Positions 46,378 through 57,900 are shown, counted from the first letter of the stretch. The stretch: 64,000 nucleotides of DNA from Rhizomys pruinosus (GCA_009823505.1 VZQC01008874.1:550584-614583), one strand, 5' to 3'. A program made the numbers and translations. The notes: generated by a model not told the origin, from the sequence alone.

Positions 46378-46900
46378 AAAAAAAAAAAAAAAATTTTTTT
46401 TTATAAAAGGAAGAGTTTGAGTCCAAGTCAACAGCTCCGAGAGAGTGGACGTTTTGCTTCTCATCCAACCTGTGCCCGCTTTTCTAAGCCGAGGGAACAA
46501 TCTGCGGAAGAGGGGGCGTGGTAGAATGTAAGGGCCGCGATTGGGTGAACGGTGAAACTACAAGCCGATGTATCTGGACACTCCATGGTGATCAAATTGA
46601 TTGAACAAACAAACTGTCAACCTCCACTGAATGGTGGGAGGGACTGTGGGGGTTTGGGCACACAGTCTATAGATTGGGTTTTGCACGAAGGATGCTTATA
46701 CGCATGGATTTAATCACTTATAGCTAAAATGAAAAAAAAAAAAACCTGAAAGATGCAGGACAGTTATGGCGAATGAATACAATGATCCTGGGATGGGGTG
46801 GGGGGTGGGGGGGAAGGGAAAGGGAAATATGCCTGAATCTGAATTGGAAAAGGAATGTATAAAATGCACAAACCAGCAAGAAAAATTGAAAAAAAAAAAA
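46378..46900 (+). mobile_element. Copy-B-specific insertion, L1 3' UTR-like
   Basis: Absent from copy A, where the site reads straight through. It contains 'gagggaacaatctgcggaag', 'gggcgtggtagaatgtaagg' and 'gaaggatgcttatacgcatg', homologous to 23360-23600 and 25620-25700 of the composite insert. A G-rich tract (46790-46830) and a terminal A12 follow. It replaces 28 bp of L1 (27241-27268 of copy A) rather than duplicating a target, and starts with an A-run/T-run hinge. Confidence 0.7.
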
Positions 46901-47404
46901 GTGTTCATCTCTAATAATTAAGGAAGCAAGTAAAACCACTTTTGATATCTCATTCCAATAAGACTGGCTAGGATCAAGAAACAAATGAGACCAAATGCTG
47001 ATAGGTTGTGGGTAAAGAGAACACTCATCCACTGCTGGTGGTAATGTAAATTTGTACAGCCACGATGGAAAGCATGGGGAGAAACCTTAGAAGACTCAAA
47101 TGACCTTGCCAACTTGGACCCAGTCTCCCACTCCTGGGTATAGTATACCCACAAGAACATCTTACCACAGGAGATACATGGCCACAGCTATGGTGATTGC
47201 AGCTCTGTTCACAAAACAAAAAGCTGGAACCAACCCAAGTGCCATCTCAACTGACAATGATGAAAATGTGGTACATCATACACAATGGAGTTCTATGCAG
47301 CGGTAAAGAAGATGACATCATGAACTTTGCAGGTAAAATAGATGGAGCTAGAAGATATAATGCTAAGTGAATCATCCCAGAAAACAAATGATGAAGTGGT
47401 ATCC

Positions 47405-47515
47405 CTCATCTGTGGATGCTAGCACAATTACCTAATTGCATGGCAACGAGCAATGTTAAGTGATCTGAAAACAACTGTGTTCTTTTATTGTGAACCCCTT
47501 AAAAAATAAATATGA
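47405..47515 (+). mobile_element. L1 3' terminus, copy B
   Basis: Matches 27791-27900 with small deletions ('ggcaacgagcaatgtt'). Confidence 0.75.
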
Positions 47516-47517
47516 TA

Positions 47518-47655
47518 TGATCTGGCAGTACAATCACTCACACTTGTAGCAGCAGGCCGGTTGGGAAGCTGAGCCAGGAAGACTGCCATGAATTGGAGCC
47601 CAGCCCGAGTTACAGTGAGGGACTTGTCCGCCCCCCACAAAACAACAAAAAAAAC
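47518..47655 (+). mobile_element. Old B1-related SINE, copy B
   Basis: Counterpart of 27903-28045; the head is shortened ('tctggcagtacaatcactca'). Confidence 0.55.
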
Positions 47656-47689
47656 ACTTAGATTGTTTTTGCCATAAAGAACATCTTCA

Positions 47690-48005
47690 AGGGTCCAGGG
47701 AGAGATTTCAGTTAGCTTTGGCAAGCATGAGACCTGAGTTGATCGCCCAGGTTCCATGTAAAAAACTGGGCACCGAAGTGCATTCTTATAATCCCAGTGC
47801 TAAAGAGGTAGAAGCAGCAGATCATGGGGAGCTCTGGCCATCCAGCTCAGCCTACCTGGTGAGCCCCAGGTCCCAATAAAAGACCCTGTCTCAAAAAAAA
47901 CAGGTGACGTCTTCTTTCGAATGACACCAAAGTTGACATCTGGCCGCACAAATACACATACAACGTGAGTGCACATACACATGTGTACAAACACACACAG
48001 GAACA
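47690..48005 (+). mobile_element. B4/RSINE-type SINE, copy B
   Basis: Counterpart of 28076. It keeps 'agaccctgtctcaaaaaaaa', which copy A has lost ('agactatcataaaaaa'). Confidence 0.7.
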
Positions 48006-48080
48006 TAAACAACAAAAAGAATATCTCAAGATGCTACTATTCTGCCATTAAGATATTTTGCATCATTAAAATATATTTGC

Positions 48081-48234
48081 TGGCCAGGCGTTTTGGCGCA
48101 CACCTTATTTTCCACCACCACTTGGGAGGCAGAAGGCAGGCAGAATCTCTGTGAATTCAAGGCCAGCCTGGTCTACAGAGTGAGTTCAGGCCAGCTGGAG
48201 CTACAAGGACACCTTGTCCCGCAAAAGACCAAAA
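48081..48234 (+). mobile_element. B1 SINE, copy B
   Basis: Counterpart of 28464; damaged head ('aggcgttttggcgcac', 'ttattttccaccacc'). Confidence 0.9.
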
Positions 48235-48288
48235 AAATAAAATAAAATAACTAAAATTAAAAATAAAATAAAAATAAAAATAAAAATG
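48235..48288 (+). repeat. AAAAT microsatellite, copy B
   Basis: Interrupted AAAAT/AAATAAA units; differs in length and purity from 28611-28660. Confidence 0.85.
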
Positions 48289-48289
48289 A

Positions 48290-49165
48290 TAGTTCACATT
48301 ACAGAATACTGTGTTCAGATAACTAACTTGTGCCAATTTTGTTTTCTTAATCTTCTTTTGGAATTGAGAGAATTTTATGGTTAAAAAGTTACATAGTTTA
48401 GATTGGTTTAATAGTGATAAATTGGTCCCTGCACTTGACACTTGGAACCAAAATTTCTTCAGTGTGCCTTTGTCAGCTAATAATGACCAGCAGTGAATAC
48501 CTTGAAAGTATTTATGAAATATACTCACATTTAGGCAAGTAGGAGAGTTTGTAGCATAGAGTGTTGATGCTAAGATCCTCTGTACTCATAAATCATAGAT
48601 ATGTAGCAGAAAAGCAAGCACTACATACATTACTAATCACTTTGGAGCAGCATGGACTAAATTTGACTGCCTTTGCTTACATGCTATATGTAGCTGGACA
48701 TCTCTTCTAATGAGAGGCCCCAGGGCTGTCTTTGCTCAGTCCTTTTAAAACATGAATTCATATTTCCTAGAAGTTTGACTTGCTAGGCTCTTAAAATGTA
48801 CCTAGATACGGTATGTTCTCCTTGATAGGAGTATTGTTGGAGCCTTTATTGTGTGGAAGGGAAAAGTTGGAATGGTTTGCGTGGAGTAGAACACAGTCTG
48901 GTTCTTATTCTTCATAGGCTTTCATGGCTGCTGACTTATGGCAGTAAGTTTCTCTGTTTAAATTCCTAAAAGACAATCTGAAATAATTCATTATTCTTAC
49001 CAAATTTCTAAGTGCTCTTTTTTCTTAACCTGATGTAGTAGGGAAAATGGGTACCAGTAAAATATGCAAAGCCTTATTAACACCTTACTGAAATAGGTCA
49101 TTTTGCCTCATCCATTTGCCAAAGTAGCCATTTCCAAGTTTGAAATTTGTAGGTAGGACTAATAG
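48290..49165. other. Unique DNA, copy B
   Basis: Counterpart of 28661-29554. Nearly identical, with isolated substitutions and almost no indels until about 49130, where a short indel cluster begins. Confidence 0.5.
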
Positions 49166-49450
49166 TAATTTTGTATTTATGGTTAGATGTAAGCTTAAGG
49201 CAGGGAACTATATCAATAGTTATGCTTTTATGTAGCAACTGTTGCAGTATATTTTTGGTGCTTATTAAATGATCATATTAATAAGCTGTCATGTATGATT
49301 TACTTTGACCTGGATTTGATAATTCAAATACTCATTCTGCATCATGTAATAAAAACCTTCATATATACGAATAAAATTAAATTACCTAAGTTAAAAATAA
49401 ATAAAATAAATAATAAAGAAGCAATAACAATAAAAAACTGAATATGAGAA

Positions 49451-49600
49451 TTTTTTTTTGCCTTTTTTGAGACAGGGTCTCCCTGTAGCCCCCAGTCGTC
49501 CTGGAACTTGCTATTAGACCAGACTGGTCTTGAACTCACAAAGATTCCCTGCCTCTGCCTCCCCAATGGTAGGAGGAAGGTGTGCGCCACCTAGCCCGGC
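49451..49600 (-). mobile_element. B1 SINE, reverse, copy B
   Basis: Counterpart of 29826, with indels inside the SINE ('gcccccagtcgtcctgg', 'ccccaatggtaggagg') that unit A lacks. Confidence 0.9.
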
Positions 49601-50003
49601 AAGAATGTTTTTTAAAGCTAGAAGTTCCATTGCCCTAAGACTAATATCTGTAAAAGAGCCACTCAGCAAATCTACCCAATGGCTTGCCACATCCTGATGG
49701 TGCTGTCAATGAACAGGGAACTCTAATCCCAGGCTTGAGGGATTTCTCTGCCCTCCCTTGCTCCTGTCAAAGTAACTCTGCTGTCTTCTCCCCTCAGAAA
49801 CGCAGGTCTTCTCATTAAAAAAAAAAAAAAAAAAGAAAAACTAAAAAAGAAGTTCAAAAGCCAAGCTAGGTATCTCAAAGCAACATCTACTTTTATACTG
49901 TCTCTTGAGATGAGAAAAAATAAAGGCCAAACTTCATAATTTTGGTATGATAAAAATTTTACAAAGAATAAAACTTAAACTGTGTCAAAAATCATCATAT
50001 TCA

Positions 50004-50270
50004 GGCTGGAGAGATGGCTCAGCCTGGGGGTTAAGAGAGAGCACTGGCCAATCTTGCAAAGGACCTGGTTTTGGATCCCAGTACCCACATGGAAACTAAC
50101 ACCTGTCCTTAAAGCAACGCCAGTTCGCGGGACCCGATGCCTTTGTTTTTCCTGGCGCTCCCAAACGCATTTGCGACTCACATGGGCACTTATGTCACAG
50201 GCAAACAAACAAAACACTCATAGCCACATAAATAAATTTGAATCACCATATCATAAATAAATAAATAAAT
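50004..50270 (+). mobile_element. B2 SINE, copy B
   Basis: Counterpart of 30379. The 3' body is scrambled by short insertions ('cctttgtttttcctggcgc'). Confidence 0.88.
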
Positions 50271-50558
50271 TTTTAATCATCAATATTCAGTGGTATATTA
50301 GTAAATGTTAATTTAACCAACCATTTCTCCAGAGGGCAAAAGAGGGAGAACAAACTCTAATCCATAGGCTTTGCCTACCAGCATGATCCATAGTGTTTCT
50401 TCTTTAGAGATATATAGTAAACACAGCTTCATAAGATATGTAATGCTGTTTATTATTTTATATATATTATTTCATTGTAAGTTTGAGTGACCTAGTTTTT
50501 AAAATTATGGCTGTGCTTAACAATTGTGTCACAAAGTTCCTTCAAAAAAATGTGCCAA

Positions 50559-50663
50559 TCCAGCCAGGTTTATGGGGCTCGCGCTTCAATCCCCGCACCT
50601 CGGGAGGTAGAGGTAGGCAGATCTCTGTGGTTTCAGGATACCCTCAAAAACCAAAAAAAAAAG
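50559..50663 (+). mobile_element. Deleted B1 SINE, copy B
   Basis: Counterpart of 30918; shares the same internal deletion, so that deletion predates the duplication. Confidence 0.85.
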
Positions 50664-51189
50664 GAAAACTAAAAAAAGACAGAAGTGTCAATCTGCCTTT
50701 CTGAACCACCGGTAGCTACAGTAAGTGTTAAAGAGTCAGCAGAAGTAAATCACTGATCCTGCCACAGCCAGTGACCTGTGGCCTACCCCTTGTGGGAATC
50801 ATTTTGCCACTGTTCAAACACTTCTGTTCAAAATTTAAGAAACTAAACCCAAAAATGACGGTAATTAAGACCATGGGCCTCGGGGAAATGATGAATTTAT
50901 GACAGCTTAAGGAGATATGCATTTTTTAGTATCATCACATGTGTCAATGAAAAACCTTTCTGCTGTTGAGAAGCTGTGAAGTTCAGGATGATGAAGATGA
51001 GCTTAACAACATTCTAAATTTTCCTTGAAAAATTGGAATTTGTCCATGGCAAAAATAATGTCAGTGTTTTTCCATGAAGTTATAGTCTAAGTGTTTATTA
51101 GGAAATGTGTTTATGAGGAAATGTCTGCCAAATTTCTACATCCAAATACTCAGAGTTCATATTTCATTCTCCCAATTAAAAATTCTGAG

Positions 51190-51297
51190 CCAGGTCAGGG
51201 AATCTGACACCCACTTCTGCTTCTGTGGGCATTGCATGACACGAATGCACTTACATACAGGAAGCCAATACCACTCATACAACATAAAATAAACATT
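51190..51297 (+). mobile_element. B2 fragment, copy B
   Basis: Counterpart of 31551. Confidence 0.85.
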
Positions 51298-51375
51298 TTG
51301 TTTAATTCTGAGGCCATAAAAAAACCAGCTAATTCAATTACTAATTTAAGCAATTATATAAATGCTTTTCCTTGA

Positions 51376-51498
51376 TCTGGATGTGGTGGCCACATAGCTG
51401 ATCCCAGGACTTCATAGGCAGAGGCAGGCTGTCTCCATTGCAAGTTCCAGACCAGTGGAGCTACAGAAGACCCGGTCTCCAAAAAAAAAAAAAAAAAA
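51376..51498 (+). mobile_element. B1 SINE, copy B
   Basis: Counterpart of 31734. Confidence 0.85.
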
Positions 51499-51617
51499 TT
51501 GCTTTCCCTTGAGACAGCCATTGCATTTGGGGATAAAACAAAAGCTTATAAATAGTTCCCATCTTGTCCAGCAGATAAGACTTGTACTCAAGGGACAATT
51601 TTAATAAAATTAATAAT

Positions 51618-52470
51618 GTCTAGTTCAGCCTTAACTGGGACATTTATATCAGCTTTATCCCCCCCAACCCTAAGGCACAGGCAACATTACAGAAGAGGGA
51701 GATAAAAGTGCACTAGCTGGGGGAAGAGGTGCAGCGTTGCGTAATGGTATTCCAGGCATGGCATGGCTACAGCCCTCAAGAACTCACAGCAGCTATGATT
51801 ACACAAGGCCTACACACCTACACAAGATTGGGCCTAACAATCAAGATTGGGCCTAACAATATCCGGCCACAGAGAGAGGAAGGATTTATAATGTGACATC
51901 CCTTTCTGAAGATTCATAAGCACTTAATGGTTGCTGGGGGAGGGGGGTACTCATGAGGCTCCACCTCTTCCTGGAGATCTATAGGCAATTAATGTTTGCT
52001 AAAGGAGGTAGAGACATTTTCTTCAGTGGTGGAGAAACTGGTAAATTACCCATGCTCCTTTAACAAAACTTCACCTGGGTATTTCAGTTAACAAATACTA
52101 ATTAAACCCATTTATTATAAACAAAATGATAGGAAAGTAGCAGTGGAACTAGTTGGACAAAGAAGAAGATCAACGGGAGTGGGAGGGAGAGCGCACGCCT
52201 TTAATCCCAGCGCTCGGGAAGGCAGAGGCAGGCGGATCTCTGTGTGTTCAAAAAAGCCACCCTAGTCCTACAGAGTGAGTTCCAGGACAAGATGGGGCTA
52301 CAGGGAAGACCTTGTCTCAAAAACAACCAAAAAAAAAAAAAAAAAAAAAAAATATAGAGTTCAAAAGAGGATAATGGTTATAAATACGATCAAAATATTT
52401 TATATACATGTATGAACAGTCAGTGAAACCCACTATTACATATAGGAATATACATTAATAAAAATTAATT
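51618..52470 (+). mobile_element. Old L1 3' UTR and 3' end, copy B
   Basis: Counterpart of 31980-32815. The first 400 bp are almost identical ('gagattaaag' against 'gagataaaag'), including the doubled 'aagattgggcctaacaat'. The part around the nested B1 has many indels. Confidence 0.75.
52188..52352 (+). mobile_element. B1 SINE nested in the L1 3' UTR, copy B
   Basis: Counterpart of 32545, with extra bases ('tcaaaaaagccaccctag'). Confidence 0.9.
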
Positions 52471-53136
52471 TCTTTGAATGACTGTGTTGGTGAAGAATTC
52501 ATTGACTAATAGTACCTAATCAATTGAGATTCTACAACAAAATGTCATTAACTAGACAGCTTATAAACAATAGAAATTTATTGTATATTCGTAACTGTTT
52601 CTGGAGCCTGAGAACCTTATTTGATATATCTGGTATAGGCCTGAATTCTTATTTATAATGAATTTTGAGGTAGCAAAAATATTCAAATCATAGCAAATAT
52701 ACAACAGTGCTTCAACTTGTACTGAGATGTCAGTAGTATTTTTATCTATTGCTTTCACAAATGTTTTACAGTGCAAATGCTAATGCATATAAAAAGGCAA
52801 TAATGTTGCATCTTATTATGAAAAAGTTTGTTAAATCTCAACTCCTTGGAAAGTTCCTAAAGAGCTTCTGGTGTCTATATAGGTCATTTTGAGAAGTGCT
52901 GACATAGCACTGGGGCCCAGGGATCCAAGGAATTTGTGTAGTTCTGTCTCTCACCCCTTGCAGAAATAAATATACTGATTACAGAATAATTGTTTCTTTA
53001 CCTACAACCTTTGGCCTAAAAGCAGGCCTCCAGAATAAGCAGGAAGCAAAGTTTGAGTTTGTGTAAAGGAGATTAGAAAAGGAAAGTGAGTTGGAGGTCA
53101 TTCAAACGCAAGGTAACAAGAAAGTGGTCATAAAAT

Positions 53137-53245
53137 GGGCATGGTGGCATATCTTCTAATCCCAAGGACAATGAGGCAGGAGGACTGACATGAGTTAAAG
53201 GCTGGAGCTACATGGAAAAACCGGCCTCAGAGAAAAGAAGAAAAG
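53137..53245 (+). mobile_element. Old B1, partial, copy B
   Basis: Counterpart of 33483. Confidence 0.65.
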
Positions 53246-53659
53246 AATTAAACTAAAGTAGTAAAACTCACCTAGAGAAGAAAAGGGTTCCAAGAAATGG
53301 AAGAGTGTTTTTGGAAAAAACAGTATGTAAATAGTCTTGCTTTGGAGACAGATTTCAGAAACCTGTGAAAAGACCCTCCAGTCCAGGCTGGTGATAAGAG
53401 AAGAAAAGGAGAATTAAGAAAATCACTAAAAACCAGCAGGCCATGGTGGCACATCCCCTGTCTCAGTACAACACTCAAGGAGCAAACACATCCAGAGCAG
53501 CAGCAGGAGAAGGCACAGCAAGCAGAGGATCACAGGGGAAGAATAGAAAAAAAACAAATGACTAATGTTTACTGAGTTAACTATTCTAAGCCCTTTGTTA
53601 AGATTTATAATGCATTTTGTATTTGATTTTTTTTTATTTTTAAAATATGTAATGGAGTA

Positions 53660-53825
53660 GGGAACTGGAAAGACGGCTCAGTGGTTGAGCTCCTGCGCTG
53701 CTTGCAGAGACCCAGGCTCAGCTCCAGTTTCTGGAAATCCAACACCCTCCTCTGACCTCCACCCACAGTGGGCATGTATGCAATGTACATACTTACATGC
53801 AGGCAAACACACAAAAATAAAAAAC
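53660..53825 (+). mobile_element. B2 SINE, diverged, copy B
   Basis: Counterpart of 34018. Confidence 0.83.
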
Positions 53826-53830
53826 AAAAA

Positions 53831-53995
53831 CGGGCATGGTGGTGCACGCCTTAATCCAGCACTTGAGGGAGGAGATGGCAGGTGGGAGAAGAGACAGGTG
53901 GATCTCTGTGATTTCAAAGCCCGCCTGGCTACAAGTGAGCTCCAGGCCAGCTGGGACTAAAGGGAGACCCTGTCTCAAAAAAGACGGAAAAAAAA
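53831..53995 (+). mobile_element. B1 SINE, copy B
   Basis: Counterpart of 34198. 'taatccagcacttgaggga' shows one-base losses and gains within the SINE. Confidence 0.88.
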
Positions 53996-54002
53996 TTAAT
54001 GA

Positions 54003-54455
54003 AACATACTTTCTGTATCCATTCATCTGCTGGTGGACATGTAACCTGACTCCATACATAATTGTTGTGAACAGTAATGCAGTAAACAGAGACAGGCAGG
54101 TCTCTTTTGTAGTAGGCTGATTTAGATTCCTTTTGGTACATTCCCAGGAGTGAGTGATATAACAAGACTATACAGTGGTACTGTTTTTATGTTTTTGAAT
54201 CACACAGTTCCATATCAATTTCCATATAGACCAAATTAATTTTCATTTCCACTATCAGTATATAAAGGGTTCCCTTCCTCCCCTCTCAATTTTCTCCAGC
54301 ATCTTTATTAGTTTTTTTTTTTTTTTTTTAATGTATCATTCTGACTAGGGTAATAGGGAAATGTCAATATAGTTTCAACATGCATTTCCCTGATGGAAAT
54401 GCTTATTGACCATTTGTACTCATTTTTAAAGAACTGTCTTTTATTTTATTAGCCA
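54003..54455 (-). mobile_element. Old L1 ORF2 fragment, reverse, copy B
   Basis: Counterpart of 34375. The T-run near 54311 is longer (17 T against 12). Confidence 0.8.
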
Positions 54456-54712
54456 TTAAACAAAATAAGCCAGACTCAAAATGAGAAGTATCGTATTTTC
54501 TTTCATATGTGGAATCTAGATTTTATATAAATACATAAAAATCACATTACATGTACAAATGAAAACAAGTGAAATGGGAAAAGAATCAGATGAAGTGGGA
54601 GGAGAGAGCGAAGACAAAGAGAAAGGTTTGGAGCATGGAAGTGGTATAGGTCAAAGTACATGAAATGAAAACCATCACCTTCCAATAAAATATACATTAA
54701 AAAAATTAAATA
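54456..54712 (+). mobile_element. Old L1 3' end, forward, copy B
   Basis: Counterpart of 34816. Confidence 0.75.
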
Positions 54713-54903
54713 AGATAGAAATAAAAATGGACAGAGAGAGAATGCTAGAAACTGATAAGTTGCACATTTTCTACATATTCTCTTTACTCATGTTATTTCT
54801 CTCCTATCGCCATTCTTCCACTGAAAATTTCCCATCTCGTATTTTATACAGAATGCCCGCCACATGTCAGAAGATTAGATTAAAGTCTTAGCATTGTTTT
54901 TAT

Positions 54904-55058
54904 TGTTTGTTGTTTTTTGGTTTGTTGAGAAAGGGTTTCCCTGTAAGTCCCAGTTGCCTGAACTTGCTATGTAGACTAACCTGGACTTGATCTCACAGGA
55001 TATCTATCTCCTCTGCCTCCTCAGTCTGTAATAAAGGTATGCAGCATCATGCCCAACA
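54904..55058 (-). mobile_element. B1 SINE, reverse, copy B
   Basis: Counterpart of 35272. Confidence 0.83.
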
Positions 55059-55074
55059 AGTATTAATATAAGTC

Positions 55075-55150
55075 CTAATATTGTTTAATTTTATTAATTT
55101 TTTTTATATTAGTCCTAATATTTGTTTAATTTTATTAATTTTTTATATTT
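55075..55150 (+). repeat. Local tandem duplication, copy B only
   Basis: 'agtcctaatatt' plus 'tttaattttattaatttttt' occurs twice in a row (about 55 bp each). Unit A has it once at 35440-35480. Confidence 0.88.
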
Positions 55151-55349
55151 ATGTGTATGAGCATATTGCCTGTATCTATGTATGTGCGCCCATGTCGTGC
55201 AATGCCTGAGAGAAATACGGGAGGGCATTGTATCCCCGGGAACTGGAGTCAAGATGTTGTTATCCACCATGTGGGAGCTAGGATTGAAGCCATGATCTTC
55301 TGCAAGAAACAAGCCAGTGTTTTAACGGCTGAGCCACTCTCTAGCCCCA
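55128..55349 (-). mobile_element. B2 SINE, reverse, copy B
   Basis: Counterpart of 35458. Confidence 0.9.
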
Positions 55350-55526
55350 ATCTTAAACTTTTTAATCTTGGTTACTATGTGGAAACAAAATACATTCCTA
55401 TTTAGTACAGAAGAATGTGACAGTCCACATATTAGCCTGTGAACTTGCTACTATTAAATCAATAGAAATGTATGATGTGTACTTTATAAAAAGACCCTTA
55501 AAAATCCCAGCATCTCGGTCCTACTT

Positions 55527-55938
55527 GAGTGATAGTTAATTTTTGTCAAATTGACATAAACTGGAATTACCTAGGAAGATGGAACCTCAAGTGAGGAATG
55601 TTTTCTATGGGATTAGCTTGTGGCCATGTCTGTAAGGGAGTTTCTTAGTTGCTAACTGAAGTAGGAAGGCACAGCCTGGTATGGGCTGTACCATTTCTCA
55701 GCAGGTGCATCTGGGCTGTATAAGAAAGGTAAGGGAGCAAGTCAGGAGAAGCAAGCCAGTAAGCAGCTTCTTCTGCTCCAGCTCCTGCCTCCAGGTTCCA
55801 GCTCAAGTACCTGCCTTAACTACCCTCAATGATGGAAGTCACCTGGAAGTGGTGAGCTAAATAAACCTTCCCTCCCTGAGTTGCTTTTGCTGTTTTGTGT
55901 TTTGATCACAGCAACAGAATCCATACTACAATACATGG
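55527..55938 (+). mobile_element. Rodent LTR-like repeat, copy B
   Basis: Counterpart of 35861. It carries a small direct repeat of 'gttttgtgttttgatca' near 55895. Confidence 0.65.
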
Positions 55939-56046
55939 CTTTACATAGTTCCCTCCCCATGATTTTCTTTTAATAAAATGGCCAGAAGTCAGCTGTCACT
56001 TCTAAGATCATGCTACCAAAAAATATCCTGATGTCCAACTCTCCAT

Positions 56047-56288
56047 TTTTTTTAATGTTTTATTTATTATTTTATTTTTTTATGTAGTATTCTTTGTGTG
56101 TGTGAATGTACTGGCTGCATGTAGTTTGTGCACCCGTGTCGTGCAATGCCACGGAGGTCAGAAGAGGGTGTCGGATTCCCCTGGAACTGGAGTTAAAGAC
56201 GGTTCTCAGCTCGCATGGGTGGGTGTTGGGGATCAACCCAGGTCCTCTGCAGTTGTCGCTCTTAACCATTAGGCCATCTCTCCAGCCC
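56047..56288 (-). mobile_element. Nested B2 SINE, reverse, copy B
   Basis: Counterpart of 36378. Confidence 0.9.
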
Positions 56289-56500
56289 TATTTTTATTTT
56301 TGTATATGAGTGTATTGCCCAAATGTACCAAGTGCACCTTTATGCATGCAGTGTCAGCAGAAGTAAGAAGAGGGTGTCAGAATCCCTAGAACTGGAGTAT
56401 GTTACAGACATTGTTAGCTGCCATGTGGGTGCTGGAATTGAACCCGGTGTGTTTGCAAAAGCAACCATTCTCTTAACTGCTGACCCATCTCTCCAGGCCC
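56289..56500 (-). mobile_element. Older B2 SINE, reverse, copy B
   Basis: Counterpart of 36625. The following unique bases ('tgtccaatctcctaccc' in unit A) are replaced by a T/C-rich run here. Confidence 0.88.
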
Positions 56501-56544
56501 TGATTTTTTTTTTTCTTTTCCCTTTTCTTTTTCTGTCTTAGGGA

Positions 56545-56870
56545 ATTCAACTACTACATTGTTCTATCTATAAAGGGACACTTCCTAGATGATCAAAAGC
56601 AAGTTCTACCCCACAGCTTGTGAGAAACTTGGGAACTTGAGTCTAACAGCCCAAAGACCTGAATCCTGTCAACAGCCTGGTGATTTTTGGAGCAGATTCT
56701 CCTCTATTTGACCTTCTAGATAATATCTAGCCTGGTCAGTTTCTAGAATGCAGCCAGATATGTTCCTATCAGCCAATCATATCTATCTATGACGGAAAGT
56801 ATGAGATATTTGTTATTTTAAGACACGGGCCAAGTTTTGGGTTAATTCATTTCATAACCAAAAGAAACTG
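56545..56870 (+). mobile_element. MLT1-like MaLR LTR remnant, copy B
   Basis: Counterpart of 36885; nearly identical apart from an extra 'tatc' near 56785. Confidence 0.55.
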
Positions 56871-56919
56871 TGAGAGATATGATCTTTTGTCCTCAATATG
56901 AGATATATTTAATCAGTCT

Positions 56920-57345
56920 ATTTATTTTATTTTATGTGATGCTGTCCTACTTGCATGTTTGTAAGTGCATTTGTGTCATGCAATTCCCCCACAGAGGTAA
57001 AATGAAGGTGTCATGGGGCTGGAGAGATGGCTCAGCAGTTAAGAGCATGGACTGCTCTTGCAGAGGACTCGAGTTCGATTCCCACACCCACATGGTGGCT
57101 AAGAACCATCTTTAACTCCAGTTCCAGGGGAATCCAACACCCTCTTCTGACCTCTGCAGCATTGCATGACACGGGTGCACCTACCTACACACAGACAGTA
57201 CACTCATACACATAAAAAGAGGGTGTCAGATACCTTGGAATTGGAGTTATAGACAGTTGTTAGTTTCCATGTGGGTACTAAGATTTAAATCCAGGTTCTC
57301 TTCAAGAATAACCAGTGCTCTTAACCACTGAATCATCTCTCCAGC
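56920..57345 (-). mobile_element. Reverse B2 interrupted by a forward B2
   Basis: Halves at 56920-57013 and 57219-57345 ('agagggtgtcagatacct' to 'ctgaatcatctctccagccc') form one reverse B2. Its outer target duplication is 'cctcaata' with 'tgatat' (56892 and 57347). This proves the right edge of unit B is the native flank. Confidence 0.88.
57014..57218 (+). mobile_element. B2 SINE inside an older reverse B2
   Basis: Young B2; 'ggtgtca' of the host element is repeated on both sides. Counterpart of 37355-37560. Confidence 0.93.
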
Positions 57346-57784
57346 CCCTCAATACTGATATTTTTATTCAAAAGAACGTATATCAAATATGTCTGTGCCA
57401 GTCACTGTAATGAGGAGATCAGAAGTAGATGAGGCAAGGACATGGGACAGGTCCCTAAATTGATCTGGTTAGGGGAGATAGTCACATAAGTCATACATAA
57501 TGTGTAAAACAGAGATGTGAGAAAAAAATGGGCCTTATAAACAAGAACTCTATTTGAGAAGGCTTCACTGGGCAACTGGCAGCCTTTTGAAGTTTGATCA
57601 TGAATCTGGGAAGGGTCACTGATTCAGTTGGACTTTCTACTTCCAGGAAGGAGTCTATATGGACTCATATAACTTTTTACCTGTAGTAAATATCAGATAA
57701 AGCCATGAGAGTTGTTTTCCATGTATCTGATTCCCCCTCAAATCATCTCTGAAAATACTTCATGATCCCATAATTATTCATCAT
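57346..57784. other. Unique DNA, right flank of the duplication
   Basis: Present once in the window. No gene is recognised. Confidence 0.4.
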
Positions 57785-57900
57785 GACCCACACCTAACCA
57801 CTTGAAATATGGTCCCCAGAATCCATGCAAAGGTATAAGTAGAGAACTGACTCCTCTGATCTCCACACACATGCCAACATGCACATCATGTACACACACA
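57785..57900 (+). mobile_element. Possible B3 3' fragment
   Basis: 'gactcctctgatctccacac' followed by a CA-rich end, like a B3 3' part. Confidence 0.4.

Larger units (their letters stand above)
45079..47400 (+). pseudogene. L1 ORF2 part 2, copy B
   Basis: Counterpart of 25945-27790, interrupted by the shared B2 and by a B-specific insertion at 46378-46900. C-terminal landmarks 'ccactgctggtggtaatgta' and 'caatggagttctatgcagcg' persist. Confidence 0.87.
37625..57218 (+). repeat. Direct duplication, unit B
   Basis: Second copy of 18566-37560. In unique stretches the copies differ by rare substitutions, roughly a few per kilobase by eye. In SINE and L1 stretches they differ by dense one-base insertions and deletions, often next to homopolymers and in both copies. 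The right edge continues into native sequence at 57219. Whether it is a genuine tandem duplication or two haplotypes placed in series cannot be decided from sequence alone. Confidence 0.95.
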
